Shown here: positions 43,381-52,932 of the stretch, piece after piece
Layout of the letters: every line of letters starts with the position of its first letter
Position numbering within the stretch: position 1 is the first letter of the stretch
Origin: CAZIOH01 sp964540815
GTDB lineage: Bacteria > Myxococcota_A > Polyangia > Fen-1088
Assembly (NCBI GenBank): GCA_964540815.1
Contig: CAZIOH010000005.1
Span: 58,932 to 122,931, forward strand
Direction of reading: 5' to 3'
DNA length: 64,000 nt
Notes under the pieces: generated by a model
What the model was told of the DNA's origin: nothing
The model's input: only the letters and a program-made list of their open reading frames with translations
Databases searched by the model: none
Program-made: the position numbers and the translations under genes

Positions 43381-44415
43381 ATGCAAGCAACATCATTGAA
43401 GAGGCGACGACTCGGAACCACGGACCTCGAGCTCACGACCGTGGGCCTCGGCGCCTGGGCAATCGGTGGCGGCGGCTGGGCGTACAGCTGGGGTCCGCAG
43501 GACGACGCGAGCTCGGTCGCCGCCATTCACCACGCCGTCCGCCGTGGCGTGAACTGGATCGACACCGCGGCGATCTACGGCCTCGGGCACTCGGAGGAGG
43601 TGGTGGGGCGCGCGCTCCGCGAGCTGCCCGCCTCGGAACGGCCGTTCGTGTTCACCAAAGGTGGCATGATCCCGCACCAGCAGAGGCCGTACGAGGAGCC
43701 GGCGCGCGACCTGCGGCCCGAGTCGATCCGTCGCGAGGTCGAGGCTTCCCTCAGCCGTCTCGGCGTCGAGCGCATCGATCTCTACCAGTTCCACTGGCCC
43801 GACGAGACCGGGACGCCGGTCGAGGACTCGTGGGCGGAGCTGGCTCGCCTGGTCCAGGAAGGAAAGGTCCGCGCGGCGGGCGTCTCGAACTTCGACCTCG
43901 CGCTGCTCGAACGCGCCGAGAGCGTGCGCCACGTCGACAGCCTCCAGCCGCCATTCTCGCTGATCCGGCGCGACGCAGCCGCCAAGCTGATCCCCTGGGC
44001 GCTCGATCACCGGACGGGCGTCATCGTTTACAGCCCGTTGCAATCGGGGCTGCTCACCGACGCCTTCTCTTCCAATCGCCTGGCGGCGATGGCGAACGAC
44101 GATTGGCGGCGCGGCTCCGCGCAGTTCTCCGACCCGCGGCTCTCGCGGAACCTCGGGCTGCGGGACGCCCTGCGACCCATCGCCGAGCGCCACGGCGTCA
44201 CGGTGTCGGCCGTCGCGGTGGCGTGGACGCTCACGTGGCCCGGGGTGACCGGCGCCATCGTCGGAGCGCGCAGCCCCGAGCAGGTGGACGGGTGGATCGC
44301 CGGGGGCTCCCTCGAGCTCGAGGGCCGAGAGCTCGAGGCGATCGCCGCAGCGATCGACCGGACCGCAGCGGGGTCAGGACCGGTCAGCGTCGCCTCGCGA
44401 AAGGCCGCGGCGTGA
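43381..44415 (+). CDS. Aldo/keto reductase
   Basis: A 344-residue NADPH-dependent oxidoreductase with a TIM barrel. The catalytic features are visible: NWIDTAAIYGLGHSEEVVGRAL (Asp and Tyr), FTKGG (Lys), YQFHWPD (His), GVSNFDLALLERA, YSPLQSGLLT, and the C-terminal cofactor loop GAIVGARSPEQVD. The ATG at 43381 has AAAGGAG eight bases upstream. It reduces aldehydes or ketones of unknown identity. Transcription from the promoter at 43269 is probably controlled by the divergent MarR protein, and the stop overlaps the start of the next dehydrogenase. Confidence 0.93.
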   Translation: MQATSLKRRRLGTTDLELTTVGLGAWAIGGGGWAYSWGPQDDASSVAAIHHAVRRGVNWIDTAAIYGLGHSEEVVGRALRELPASERPFVFTKGGMIPHQQRPYEEPARDLRPESIRREVEASLSRLGVERIDLYQFHWPDETGTPVEDSWAELARLVQEGKVRAAGVSNFDLALLERAESVRHVDSLQPPFSLIRRDAAAKLIPWALDHRTGVIVYSPLQSGLLTDAFSSNRLAAMANDDWRRGSAQFSDPRLSRNLGLRDALRPIAERHGVTVSAVAVAWTLTWPGVTGAIVGARSPEQVDGWIAGGSLELEGRELEAIAAAIDRTAAGSGPVSVASRKAAA

Positions 44416-45302
44416 GCCCGCGGGTGGCGGTCCTCGGCACGGGGCGCATGGGCTCGGCCATCGCGCGCCGCCTTGCCGGAACAGGACTCGAGCTCACGCT
44501 GTGGAACCGGACGCGCTCGCGCGCCGAGGAGCTCGGGATCGGCACCGTCGTGGCGACCCCCGGGGAGGCGGTGGGGAGGGCCGACGTCGTGATCACGAGC
44601 CTCACCGGGCCCGACGCCTTGCGCACGGTGCTGTCGGGCCCCGGCGGCGCGCTGGCTTCGGCCCACGGACAGACCTTCGTCGAGATGAGCACGGTGGGCC
44701 CCGACGTGCTCCAGGAGCTGGCGCCGCTCGTCGCGCGGACCGGCTCGATCCTGGTGGACGCGCCCCTGGTCGGCGCGCCCCCGGTCGTGCTCCAGGGCGC
44801 GGCGCTGGTCCTGGTCGGAGGTGCGCGCTCGGACGTGGAGCGGCTCCGGCCGGTGTTGCAGGGGCTCGGTGAGCTGCGCCACCTCGGCCCCTTCGGCAGC
44901 GGCGCGCGCCTCAAGCTGGTCGCGAACAGCATGCTGGCGGCGGTGGTTCTCAGCGCCGCCGAGCTCGAGGTCGCGGGCCGGGCCGCCGGGCTCGATCCGG
45001 CGGCGACCTTGGACGTCCTGGCGCGCCTCGTGCCGTCGCTCGAGCTACGCCGCGCAGGGTTCCTGGAGGACCGCCATCAGCCGACGCTCTTCGCCCTCCG
45101 CGACCTGCGGAAGGATCTCGACCTCGCGCTGAGGTTCTTTCGCAGCGTGAAAGCGTACGTCCCGCTCACCACGATGGCCCACGCCTGGGTCGGGGAGGCC
45201 GCCGGCGACCATGGCGACCTCGACATCTCGGCCGTGATTCGTCGCTATGCCAGCGGCGACTCGCAGGCTCGGCGGGTGCGCGCGGCTGACCCACGCGGCT
45301 GA
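44412..45302 (+). CDS. NAD(P)-dependent 3-hydroxyacid dehydrogenase-like protein
   Basis: A 296-residue member of the 3-hydroxyisobutyrate dehydrogenase / 6-phosphogluconate dehydrogenase-like family. The N-terminal Rossmann motif VAVLGTGRMGSAIARRL is followed by LTLWNRTRSRAEEL, TFVEMSTVGPDVLQEL, VDAPLVGAPPVVLQGAALVLVGG, and LKLVANSML, where the family catalytic Lys lies. The GTG at 44412 overlaps the reductase stop (GTGA), so the two enzymes are made together and may act on successive carbonyl and hydroxy groups of one substrate. Confidence 0.92.
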   Translation: MSPRVAVLGTGRMGSAIARRLAGTGLELTLWNRTRSRAEELGIGTVVATPGEAVGRADVVITSLTGPDALRTVLSGPGGALASAHGQTFVEMSTVGPDVLQELAPLVARTGSILVDAPLVGAPPVVLQGAALVLVGGARSDVERLRPVLQGLGELRHLGPFGSGARLKLVANSMLAAVVLSAAELEVAGRAAGLDPAATLDVLARLVPSLELRRAGFLEDRHQPTLFALRDLRKDLDLALRFFRSVKAYVPLTTMAHAWVGEAAGDHGDLDISAVIRRYASGDSQARRVRAADPRG

Positions 45303-45391
45303 CCCGCGCAGCTGCACGATGATCAGATGGTCGCCGTCGGCGATCCTCGAACCGGGCTGGCGGCGGGCGGGCTGTTCCGCCGCCCGTTGGC

Positions 45392-45403
45392 TTGCTATAG
45401 CAA
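45392..45403. promoter_or_regulatory. Palindrome TTGCTATAGCAA upstream of the RND operon
   Basis: A perfect 12-bp palindrome with a -10-like TATAGC lies 80 bases before the pump gene. No good -35 box is visible. It could be an operator of the efflux operon. The remaining bases of 45303-45482 show nothing else recognisable. Confidence 0.3.
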
Positions 45404-45482
45404 TCGCTGGTTCGCGACGCGCATGAGCAGGGGCCTCCTTCGGGCACCGGGGGCGCTGCAGATCCAGAGGAAATGAAGCCAT

Positions 45483-48400
45483 ATGTGGATAGTTCGCCTG
45501 GCCCTACGCAGGCCTTATACCTTTGCCGTCCTGGCCCTGGTCATCTTGATCCTCGGCCCGCTGGTCGCGCTGAGCACGCCGACCGACATCCTGCCGAACA
45601 TCAACATCCCGGTCGTGGCGATGGTCTGGCAGTACACGGGCCTCGCCCCGCAGCAGATGGCCGACCGGATCACCGTGTCGAGCGAGCGATCGTTGACCAC
45701 CACGGTCAACAACATCGAGCACATCGAGTCGCAGTCCCTGAACGGCATCGCCGTGATCAAGATCTTCTTTCAACCGAAGGTCAACATCGCGAACGCCGTG
45801 GCGCAGGTCACGGCCATCGCCCAGACCCAGCTCCGCCAGCTGCCCCCAGGCACGACGCCGCCCCTCATCGTCCAGTACAGCGCCTCGAGCGTGCCGATCC
45901 TGCAGCTCGGTCTGTCGGGGCAGGGGCTCTCCGAACAGCAGCTCAACGACTACGGGGTGAACGCGATCCGGACCCAGCTCGTCACGGTGGACGGCGCGGG
46001 GATTCCCTACCCGTACGGAGGCAAGCAGCGACAGGTCCAGGTGGACCTGAACCTGCCCGCCCTGCAAGCGCGCGGGCTGTCGCCCGCCGACGTGTCGAGC
46101 GCCATCGCCGCCCAGAACCTGATCTTGCCCTCGGGCACGGCCAAGATCGGGGGCTTCGACTATCAGATCGAGACCAACAGCTCACCCGCGGTGGTCGATG
46201 AGCTGAACGATCTGCCGGTGCGTGCCGCCAGCGGGGCCGTGGTCTTCGTGCGCGACGTGGCCCACGTCCGCGATGGCTTCCCGCCCCAGTCCAACATCGT
46301 GCGGGTCGACGGGCAGCGGGCGGTCCTGCTGTCGGTGATCAAGACCGGCGAGACCTCCACGCTCGACATCGTGCAGGGGATCCGCGAGAAGCTCGACCTG
46401 TTGCGGCCCCAGCTCCCATCGAACCTGAAGATCACCCCGCTCGCCGACCAGTCGGTGTTTGTCCGCTCGGCCATCGACGGGGTGGTGCGCGAGGCCATCA
46501 TCGCCGCCTGCCTCACCGCCATCATGATCCTGGTGTTCCTGGGGAGCTGGCGCAGCACCGTGATCATCGCGGTCTCGATCCCGCTCGCGATCCTGTCCTC
46601 GCTGCTGGCGCTGTCGGCCCTGGGCCAGACCATCAACATCATGACCCTGGGCGGTCTGGCCTTGGCCGTGGGGATCCTGGTCGACGACGCCACCGTGGAG
46701 ATCGAGAACATCAACCGCAACCTCGACCAGGGCAAGGAGATCGAGCACGCCATCCTGGATGGTGCCGCGCAGATCGCCGTCCCGGCCCTGGTCTCCACCA
46801 TCTCCATCTGCATCGTGTTCGTGCCGATGTTCTTCCTGGGCGGGGTGGCCAAGTTCCTGTTCGTCCCGCTGGCCGAGGCGGTCTGCTTCGCCATGCTGGC
46901 CTCGTACATCCTCTCGCGCACCGTGGTGCCCACCATGGCCAAGGTCCTGCTGCGCCAGCACGACGCCGCCGCCGAGGAACGCCGGCGCACCAGCCGCAAC
47001 GTGCTGGTGCGGTTCCAGCAAGGGTTCGAGCATCTGTTCGAGCGCCTGCGCGGCGGCTATCACCGCATCCTCGAGCTCTGTGTCACCCACGCCAAGCTGT
47101 TCCTGCTCTCGTTCTTCGGGGTCGCGGTGGCGTCGGCCGTGCTGCTCTACCCGTTCCTCGGTCAGGACTTCTTTCCCTCGGTCGACAGCGGTCAGTTCAA
47201 GATTCACGTGCGCGCCCATACCGGGACCCGGATCGAGGAGGTCGCCAAGCTCTGCGACCAGATCGACCAGACCTTCCGGGAGATCATCCCGAGCGACGAG
47301 CTCGTGACCATCATCGACAACATCGGGCTCCCCTACAGCGGCATCAACCTCACCTACTCGAACTCGGCGCCGGTCGGCCCGGCCGACGCCGACATCCAGG
47401 TGTCCCTCGCGCCGAAGCATCACCCGACCGCCGCCTACGTGCAGCGCTTTCGGACCATCCTCACCGAGCGCTTCCCGGGGGTCACCTTCTACGAGCTGCC
47501 GGTGGACATCATCACGCAGATCCTGAACTTTGGATTGCCTGCGCCCATCGACGTCCAGATCGTGGGCAACGATCTCGAGGGGAACCGGGCCTTTGCCGAC
47601 CGGCTGCTCGACCGGATCAAGACCGTGCCCGGGACCGCGGACCTGCGCATCCAGCAGCCGTCCGACAACCCCAAGCTCATGATCGACGTCGATCGCACCA
47701 AGGCCCTGCAGCTTGGCCTGCAGCAGCGCGACGTCGCGAGCAGCCTGCTGACCGCTACCAGCGGGAGCTTCCAGACCTCGCCGAGCTTCTGGCTCAACCC
47801 GACCAATGGGGTGAGCTACAGCATCGCGGTGCAGGCCCCGCAGTACGCGCTCGACACCCTGCAGGACCTCGAGAACATCCCGCTGACCCCGGCGGGGTCG
47901 GCCGCCGGCCCGCCCTCCGCCGCGCAGGTGGGCGGCAGCGGCTCAGGCGCGAACCAGAGAGGCGCGGTCCCCGCCAACACCCCGATGCGAGGCCAGCCAG
48001 TGCAGATCCTGGCCAACGTGGCGTCCATCAAGCGCGGGGCGGTGGTGGGCACCGTGTCCCACTACAACATCGCGCCGCTTCTCGACATCTACGGCAACGT
48101 CGTGGACACCGATCTCGCCAGCGTGGACCAGAAGATCGAGGAGATCGTCCGGGCCTCGAGGAGCGCGCTGCCACGCGGCTCGCAGATCAACGTTCGCGGT
48201 CAGGTCCAGACCATGCGGAGCTCGTTCATCGGGCTCGTCAGCGGACTGGCGTTCTCGATCCTCCTCGTGTACCTGCTCATCGTCGTGAACTTTCAGTCCT
48301 GGCTCGATCCCTTCATCATCATCTCCGCGCTCCCGGTGGCCCTGTCGGGGGTGGTGTGGTTTCTGTTCGTGACCCACACCCGGATCAGCGTCCCGGCCCT

Positions 48401-48848
48401 GACCGGGACGATCATGTGCATGGGGGTCGCGACCTCCAACTCCATCCTGGTGGTCAGCTTCGCCCGCGAGCAGTTGACCGAGCTCGGCGGCGACGCACGC
48501 ACCGCGGCGCTCAACGCCGGGTTCGTCCGCTTCCGCCCGGTGATCATGACCGCGCTGGCGATGAGCATCGGGATGGTGCCGATGGCGCTCGGTCTCGGGG
48601 ACGGCGGGGAACAGAACGCGCCGCTCGGGCGGGCGGTGATCGGTGGCCTGATGTTCGCGACCGTCTCGACCTTGTTCTTCGTGCCCACCTTCTTTCACCT
48701 CATGCACGGTCGGCGGCTGCGCCGGCAGCGCGAACGGGAGGGCCGCGCCCCGGGAGGCCAGCCGCAGCCACCGTCGTCGCAGCCGCAGCCGCAACCGACT
48801 GTCGGCGGTGGCATCCAAGCCTCGACCGCCGGAGGCCCGCCATCATGA
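45483..48848 (+). CDS. RND efflux pump, inner-membrane permease
   Basis: A 1121-residue proton-driven exporter of the AcrB/MexB superfamily. It has the usual twelve-segment, two-half design: N-terminal RRPYTFAVLALVILILG, GLALAVGILVDDATVEIENI with the proton-relay Asp pair at 401-402, and VFVPMFFLGGVAKFLF. In the second half, where AcrB has a conserved Lys in TM10 (AKNAIL), this protein has VATSNSILVV, so the relay Lys appears replaced, as in a subset of RND pumps (alignment by eye). The C-terminal 40 residues are Gln/Pro-rich. It is followed with ATGA overlap by its adaptor. Substrates are unknown. Confidence 0.95.
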   Translation: MWIVRLALRRPYTFAVLALVILILGPLVALSTPTDILPNINIPVVAMVWQYTGLAPQQMADRITVSSERSLTTTVNNIEHIESQSLNGIAVIKIFFQPKVNIANAVAQVTAIAQTQLRQLPPGTTPPLIVQYSASSVPILQLGLSGQGLSEQQLNDYGVNAIRTQLVTVDGAGIPYPYGGKQRQVQVDLNLPALQARGLSPADVSSAIAAQNLILPSGTAKIGGFDYQIETNSSPAVVDELNDLPVRAASGAVVFVRDVAHVRDGFPPQSNIVRVDGQRAVLLSVIKTGETSTLDIVQGIREKLDLLRPQLPSNLKITPLADQSVFVRSAIDGVVREAIIAACLTAIMILVFLGSWRSTVIIAVSIPLAILSSLLALSALGQTINIMTLGGLALAVGILVDDATVEIENINRNLDQGKEIEHAILDGAAQIAVPALVSTISICIVFVPMFFLGGVAKFLFVPLAEAVCFAMLASYILSRTVVPTMAKVLLRQHDAAAEERRRTSRNVLVRFQQGFEHLFERLRGGYHRILELCVTHAKLFLLSFFGVAVASAVLLYPFLGQDFFPSVDSGQFKIHVRAHTGTRIEEVAKLCDQIDQTFREIIPSDELVTIIDNIGLPYSGINLTYSNSAPVGPADADIQVSLAPKHHPTAAYVQRFRTILTERFPGVTFYELPVDIITQILNFGLPAPIDVQIVGNDLEGNRAFADRLLDRIKTVPGTADLRIQQPSDNPKLMIDVDRTKALQLGLQQRDVASSLLTATSGSFQTSPSFWLNPTNGVSYSIAVQAPQYALDTLQDLENIPLTPAGSAAGPPSAAQVGGSGSGANQRGAVPANTPMRGQPVQILANVASIKRGAVVGTVSHYNIAPLLDIYGNVVDTDLASVDQKIEEIVRASRSALPRGSQINVRGQVQTMRSSFIGLVSGLAFSILLVYLLIVVNFQSWLDPFIIISALPVALSGVVWFLFVTHTRISVPALTGTIMCMGVATSNSILVVSFAREQLTELGGDARTAALNAGFVRFRPVIMTALAMSIGMVPMALGLGDGGEQNAPLGRAVIGGLMFATVSTLFFVPTFFHLMHGRRLRRQREREGRAPGGQPQPPSSQPQPQPTVGGGIQASTAGGPPS

Positions 48849-50152
48849 TGGATGATCCGTCCAAGCACCCGTCGAACCCTGCACCCGACCACCCGCCCGA
48901 GCATGCCGGCCATGCCACGGAGGGGGACCAGCCCCCCTCGGGCAGGAAGGGGGGCGAGCAGCCCACCTTCTCGGGCAGGAAGGCCGTGGTCCTCGGTCTG
49001 GTGCTGGTGGCCGGGGCGATCGTTCTCGCCATCCTGGGGATCGTCCCCCGCGTTCGCGCCCGCACGACGCTGCGGCGGCAGACCGACGCGCTGGCCGCCC
49101 CCAGCGTCCTCGTCGCCAGACCCAGGGTGGCGAAGCTCACCACGGACGTGGTGTTGCCGGGGAACATCCAGGCCTTCACCGACTCGCCCATCTACGCCCG
49201 GACCAGCGGCTACCTGAAGATGTGGAGCTTCGACATCGGGGCCCACGTGAAGAAGGGGCAGCGCCTGGCGCTGATCGAGAGCCCCGAGATCGATCAGCAG
49301 CTGGCCCAGGCCGAGGCGGATCTGGCCACGGCGCAGGCCAACTCGAAGTATGCGCAGGCCCAGGCCGAGCGCTACCAGGGATTGCTGCAGGAGAGCGCCG
49401 TCTCGAAGCAGGACACGGACAACTTCAAGGCCCAGGCCAGCTCGACCGGCAACCAGGTCGAGGCTGCCGTCGCCAACGTCCGGCGCCTGCGACAGCTCAC
49501 CGGCTTCGAGAGCGTCACGGCCCCCTTCGACGGGGTGATCACGGCCCGGAACGTCGACGTGGGGACGCTGATCGACGCCGGGGCCAGCAAGGAGCTGTTC
49601 CACCTGGCCGCCGACGACGTCCTGCGGGTGTATGTCAACGTGCCGCAGATCTTCTCGCGCGCCTGCCTCCCCGGCGGCAAGGCCGGGCTCACGCTCTCGG
49701 AGTATCCCGGGCGCACCTTCGAGGGGACCATCGTCCGCACCTCGAGCGCCATCGATCCCACCTCGCGAACCTTGCTGGTGGAGGTGGACGTCGACAACGC
49801 CAAGCACGAGCTCTTTCCGGGTGCCTACGCCCAGGTGCACTTCAAGCTCGCGAGCGCTCAACCGGCCCTGACCCTCCCGGTGTCCACCCTGATCTTTCGA
49901 TCGGAGGGCCTGCGGGTGGGCGTCGTGCGCGATGGCCGGGCGACGCTGCGGCCGATCACGCTGGCCCGGGATGACGGGAAGACCGTCGAGGTGAGTGGGG
50001 GGCTGCAGGCAACCGATGAGGTCATCCAGAATCCGCCGGACTCCTTGCTCGACGGAGAGGTGGTCCGGGTCATTCGGCCCGAGGCGCAGAACCAGGACCG
50101 CCCGCCCGGTGGGGGCGACGATCAACCGGCGACCGATGCAAGCCGCAGGTAA
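48845..50152 (+). CDS. RND efflux periplasmic adaptor (membrane fusion protein)
   Basis: A 435-residue membrane fusion protein linking the pump to the outer-membrane channel. A Pro/His-rich cytoplasmic tail (about 45 residues) is followed by one membrane segment (AVVLGLVLVAGAIVLAILGI). The biotinyl-lipoyl halves (SGYLKMWSFDIGAHVKKGQRLALIE and TAPFDGVITARNVDVGTLI) flank a helical hairpin, and beta-barrel and membrane-proximal domains follow. The ATG at 48845 shares ATGA with the pump stop; ATGATG gives a second possible start at 48848. It overlaps the outer-membrane factor gene by 17 bases. Confidence 0.94.
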   Translation: MMDDPSKHPSNPAPDHPPEHAGHATEGDQPPSGRKGGEQPTFSGRKAVVLGLVLVAGAIVLAILGIVPRVRARTTLRRQTDALAAPSVLVARPRVAKLTTDVVLPGNIQAFTDSPIYARTSGYLKMWSFDIGAHVKKGQRLALIESPEIDQQLAQAEADLATAQANSKYAQAQAERYQGLLQESAVSKQDTDNFKAQASSTGNQVEAAVANVRRLRQLTGFESVTAPFDGVITARNVDVGTLIDAGASKELFHLAADDVLRVYVNVPQIFSRACLPGGKAGLTLSEYPGRTFEGTIVRTSSAIDPTSRTLLVEVDVDNAKHELFPGAYAQVHFKLASAQPALTLPVSTLIFRSEGLRVGVVRDGRATLRPITLARDDGKTVEVSGGLQATDEVIQNPPDSLLDGEVVRVIRPEAQNQDRPPGGGDDQPATDASRR

Positions 50153-51698
50153 AGACAGGCCGGCGGGCGTCGGTCGAGCACCCGCGGTGGGCCTCCTGCT
50201 CACCGCGCTCGGTGCGGCGATCGCGGGCTGTTCGGTGGGACCGAGCTACGAGCGCCCGGCTCCGGTGGGAGGGCCAGCGCCTGCCGCCTTGGCCTTCAAG
50301 GAGCGACCACCGCCGAGCCCCCCGGGCGGCGCCTGGAGGCAGGCTCATCCGAGCGACGGGGAGCTGCGGGGCAAGTGGTGGGAGCTCTTCGGCGATCCCC
50401 AGCTCGACGCGATGGAGGAGCGCATCGCGGTGTCGAACCAGACCCTCAAGGTGGCCGTGTCTCAGTACTTCGAGGCGCGCGATCAGGTGCGGGTCGCGCG
50501 CGCCGGCTATTTCCCCACCCTGAGCGTGGCGCCGTCCGCCACCCACACCCGGGAATCCTACAACCAGCCCAACACCGTTCGGGGCGTGACCAGGTACTCG
50601 TTCGATACCTTCGCGCTCCAGGGCCAGGCACTCTGGGAGCCGGACCTGTGGGGCCGGGTTCGTCGCACCGTCGAGCAGGCGCGCGCCAACGCCGAGGCCA
50701 GCGCCGCGGATCTCGCCAACGTGGCGCTCGGCCTGCAGGCCGAGCTGGCCCTCGACTACTTCCAGCTGCGCGGCCTCGACACCCAGCGGGATCTCCTCGA
50801 GCGCACCCTGGCCAGCGACCTCGACTCCCTGCACCTGGCCGAGGTGCGCCTCGCCGGGGGTGTCGCCACCGAGGTGGACGTGGCCCAGGCCGAGACCCAG
50901 TGCCGCAGCGTCAAGGCGCAGCAGATCGACCTCGGGGTGCAGCGGACGCAGCTCGAGCACGCCATCGCGGTCCTGGTGGGGGTGCCGCCCTCGGCGGTGA
51001 CCATGGCCCCTGCACCCGTCGCCGTCACCGCCCAGGTGCCCGCGATCCCGGAGGCGGTGCCATCGACGCTCCTCGAGCGACGACCCGACATCGCCGCCGC
51101 CGAGCGGCGCACGGCCGCCGCCAACGCCCAGATAGGCGTGGCCCTGGCGGCCTACTATCCGAACGTCACGCTCAGCGCCTCGGGCGGTCTCGACAGTGGC
51201 GCGCTCGGCACCTTGCTGCAGGTCTCGAGCTTCTTCTGGTCGGCCGGGGCCTCGGCGATCGAGACCCTCTTCGACGGAGGCCGCCGCCACGCCCTCACCG
51301 ATCAGGCCCGGGATGCCTATCAGGCCGAGGTCGCCGCGTACCGGCAGAGCGTCCTCGACGCATTCCGCGAGGTCGAGGACAACCTGGCGGCCTTGCGCAT
51401 CCTCGCCGAGGAGGCCGACGCCGAGAGCGCGGCGGTGGAGTCGGCGCGGCGCTCGCTCTCGATCAGCACCAAGCGTTACCGGGGGGGAGTGGCCAGCTAC
51501 CTCGAGGTCCTGACCGCGCAAACCATCCAGCTCACCAACGAGCGTGCCCAGGCGGAGATCGTCACGCGTCGGTTCACGGGGACCGTCCAGCTCATCAAGG
51601 CCCTCGGCGGCGGATGGAGCGCAAGCAATCGCCCGATCGCGAGCAACAGGTCCTCGACGGCCGACCTGGGGTCGAGCCCGCGTTCGTTCGGGCCCTGA
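50136..51698 (+). CDS. RND outer-membrane efflux lipoprotein (NodT/OprM family)
   Basis: A 520-residue outer-membrane channel of the TolC superfamily. Lipobox AIAGC (Cys32) is followed by the family start SVGPSYERPAP and WWELFGDPQLDAMEERI, and two repeats of long helices each end in LLERRPDI-type and FREVEDNLAAL motifs. The ATG at 50136 lies within the end of the adaptor gene, so the tripartite pump is expressed from one operon in the order permease, adaptor, channel. The last 40 residues (Ser/Asn/Arg-rich) extend beyond the usual family end. Confidence 0.94.
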   Translation: MQAAGKDRPAGVGRAPAVGLLLTALGAAIAGCSVGPSYERPAPVGGPAPAALAFKERPPPSPPGGAWRQAHPSDGELRGKWWELFGDPQLDAMEERIAVSNQTLKVAVSQYFEARDQVRVARAGYFPTLSVAPSATHTRESYNQPNTVRGVTRYSFDTFALQGQALWEPDLWGRVRRTVEQARANAEASAADLANVALGLQAELALDYFQLRGLDTQRDLLERTLASDLDSLHLAEVRLAGGVATEVDVAQAETQCRSVKAQQIDLGVQRTQLEHAIAVLVGVPPSAVTMAPAPVAVTAQVPAIPEAVPSTLLERRPDIAAAERRTAAANAQIGVALAAYYPNVTLSASGGLDSGALGTLLQVSSFFWSAGASAIETLFDGGRRHALTDQARDAYQAEVAAYRQSVLDAFREVEDNLAALRILAEEADAESAAVESARRSLSISTKRYRGGVASYLEVLTAQTIQLTNERAQAEIVTRRFTGTVQLIKALGGGWSASNRPIASNRSSTADLGSSPRSFGP

Positions 51699-51799
51699 CG
51701 CCCGGGCCGTCGGACCGATCGCCCTGCTTCGTACCGTGCGCACTGCTTGATGGCGATCACCTCTTGTCTCCAGGGCAGCACATGGAGATGGCCAAGGCC

Positions 51800-51847
51800 G
51801 GTCATGGAGTCGGTCATGGAGTCGGTCATGGAGTCGGTCATGGAGCC
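51800..51847 (+). repeat. 12-bp tandem repeat GGTCATGGAGTC, four units
   Basis: Three exact units and a fourth ending GCC lie in the 238-base spacer between the efflux operon and the lipoprotein at 51937. In one frame they read MESV repeats, but no convincing gene includes them. Nothing else is recognised in 51699-51936. Confidence 0.9.
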
Positions 51848-51936
51848 GGTGCCTGCGGGCACTTTGTTTGCTTTCTCGGGTTCGGCGATAGGAGGCATCT
51901 CGAGCGCCTCCGCACCAACAGATGGAGGGAGCTTCC

Positions 51937-52926
51937 ATGGGTACGCACACGAGACGACCGGGTCTCCGAAACCTGAAGGGGAGGGCCAGACGGTCGAAGG
52001 AGAACCGAGGCGAAGGTCGGAGCAGGGCCGCCGGGTTGATCGACGCAATCTTGCTGCTGGGGCTGGGCCTGGGGCCGTCGGGATGCAACGGCGGCGGTGG
52101 CGCGGACAGCGTCGACATCACGGAGGCCGCTCTGGAAGCCAGTTCCACGGTCACCGACGCGCCTCGCTCCGGGTACCCCGAGGGCGTGGCCCGCCATTCG
52201 TCCACGGTCTTCTCGTTCATTTCCTGGACCTCGACCAGCGGTCTTTACGCCGACGGCGACGTGCGCCTCGATGCCGTGACGGCGGGCGACGACACCTGGG
52301 AGCGGGAGGACCTGCGCACCGTCCGCTCGGCGACCATCCTCGTTGACGATGGTGTCGATCTGGTCCACGGCGGACACAACCTGGCGTCGGGGCAGGGGAT
52401 CGAGAGCGTCCAGGATTCGTGGGCGCGGCAGGGGCCCGCCACCATCACCCCGACCTCCGAGGATCTGGCCCGCAGCCTCGGCAACTTCAACCTGACCAGC
52501 ATCGTGGTCACGCGCGAGAACCTGGGGACGGCCAGCGTGGAGGTGCGCTTCGAAGACCCCGCGACGACGTTCTTCTTCTGGGAGCGGGGCAGCTCTACCA
52601 GCCCGACCGGTGCGAACAGCGATGTCCTGGTCGAGGCGCTCGACGAGCGGGGCAAGGTCACCGGAGCGCACAAGCTCCTGCGCACCGAGTACACGTCGAC
52701 CGGCATCTCCGTGACCACCTGGAACGGCTCCTTCGCGAGTCCCAGCACGCCCGATGGGGTCCCCCCGCAGCTCGGTTCGGCGGGCTTGTCATTCGGGATC
52801 CCCACCCGGCGGCTCCGGCTCACGAGCGTGCAAGAAGGGCCAGGGAGCACCAACGACGACGGCCCCGACTACAAGGTCATCGCCGCAGAGCTCGAGTGGC
52901 CCCACCGGCATCCCCATCGCCGCTAG
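51937..52926 (+). CDS. Exported lipoprotein of unknown function
   Basis: A 329-residue protein. The ATG at 51937 has GGAGGGAG five bases upstream and is preferred over the ATG at 51922. A basic N-terminal region leads to a hydrophobic stretch and lipobox GPSGC (Cys50). The mature part is beta-rich (YPEGVARHSSTVFSFISW, LVHGGHNLASGQG, SIVVTRENLGTASVEVRFED, TTFFFWERGSSTSPTGAN) and recalls surface proteins seen beside exosortase systems, though no sorting signal is visible at the C terminus. Confidence in any function is low. It is convergent with the HAD phosphatase. Confidence 0.75.
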   Translation: MGTHTRRPGLRNLKGRARRSKENRGEGRSRAAGLIDAILLLGLGLGPSGCNGGGGADSVDITEAALEASSTVTDAPRSGYPEGVARHSSTVFSFISWTSTSGLYADGDVRLDAVTAGDDTWEREDLRTVRSATILVDDGVDLVHGGHNLASGQGIESVQDSWARQGPATITPTSEDLARSLGNFNLTSIVVTRENLGTASVEVRFEDPATTFFFWERGSSTSPTGANSDVLVEALDERGKVTGAHKLLRTEYTSTGISVTTWNGSFASPSTPDGVPPQLGSAGLSFGIPTRRLRLTSVQEGPGSTNDDGPDYKVIAAELEWPHRHPHRR

Positions 52927-52932
52927 TTCCGA

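Noticed and set aside
45504..47423. Minus-strand frames opposite the RND pump
   Set aside because: His/Asp/Gly-rich antisense of clear RND coding sequence.
51747..52346. Open frame containing MESV tetrapeptide repeats
   Set aside because: The repeats come from the 12-bp tandem repeat, and the rest overlaps the lipoprotein gene in another frame without any motif.
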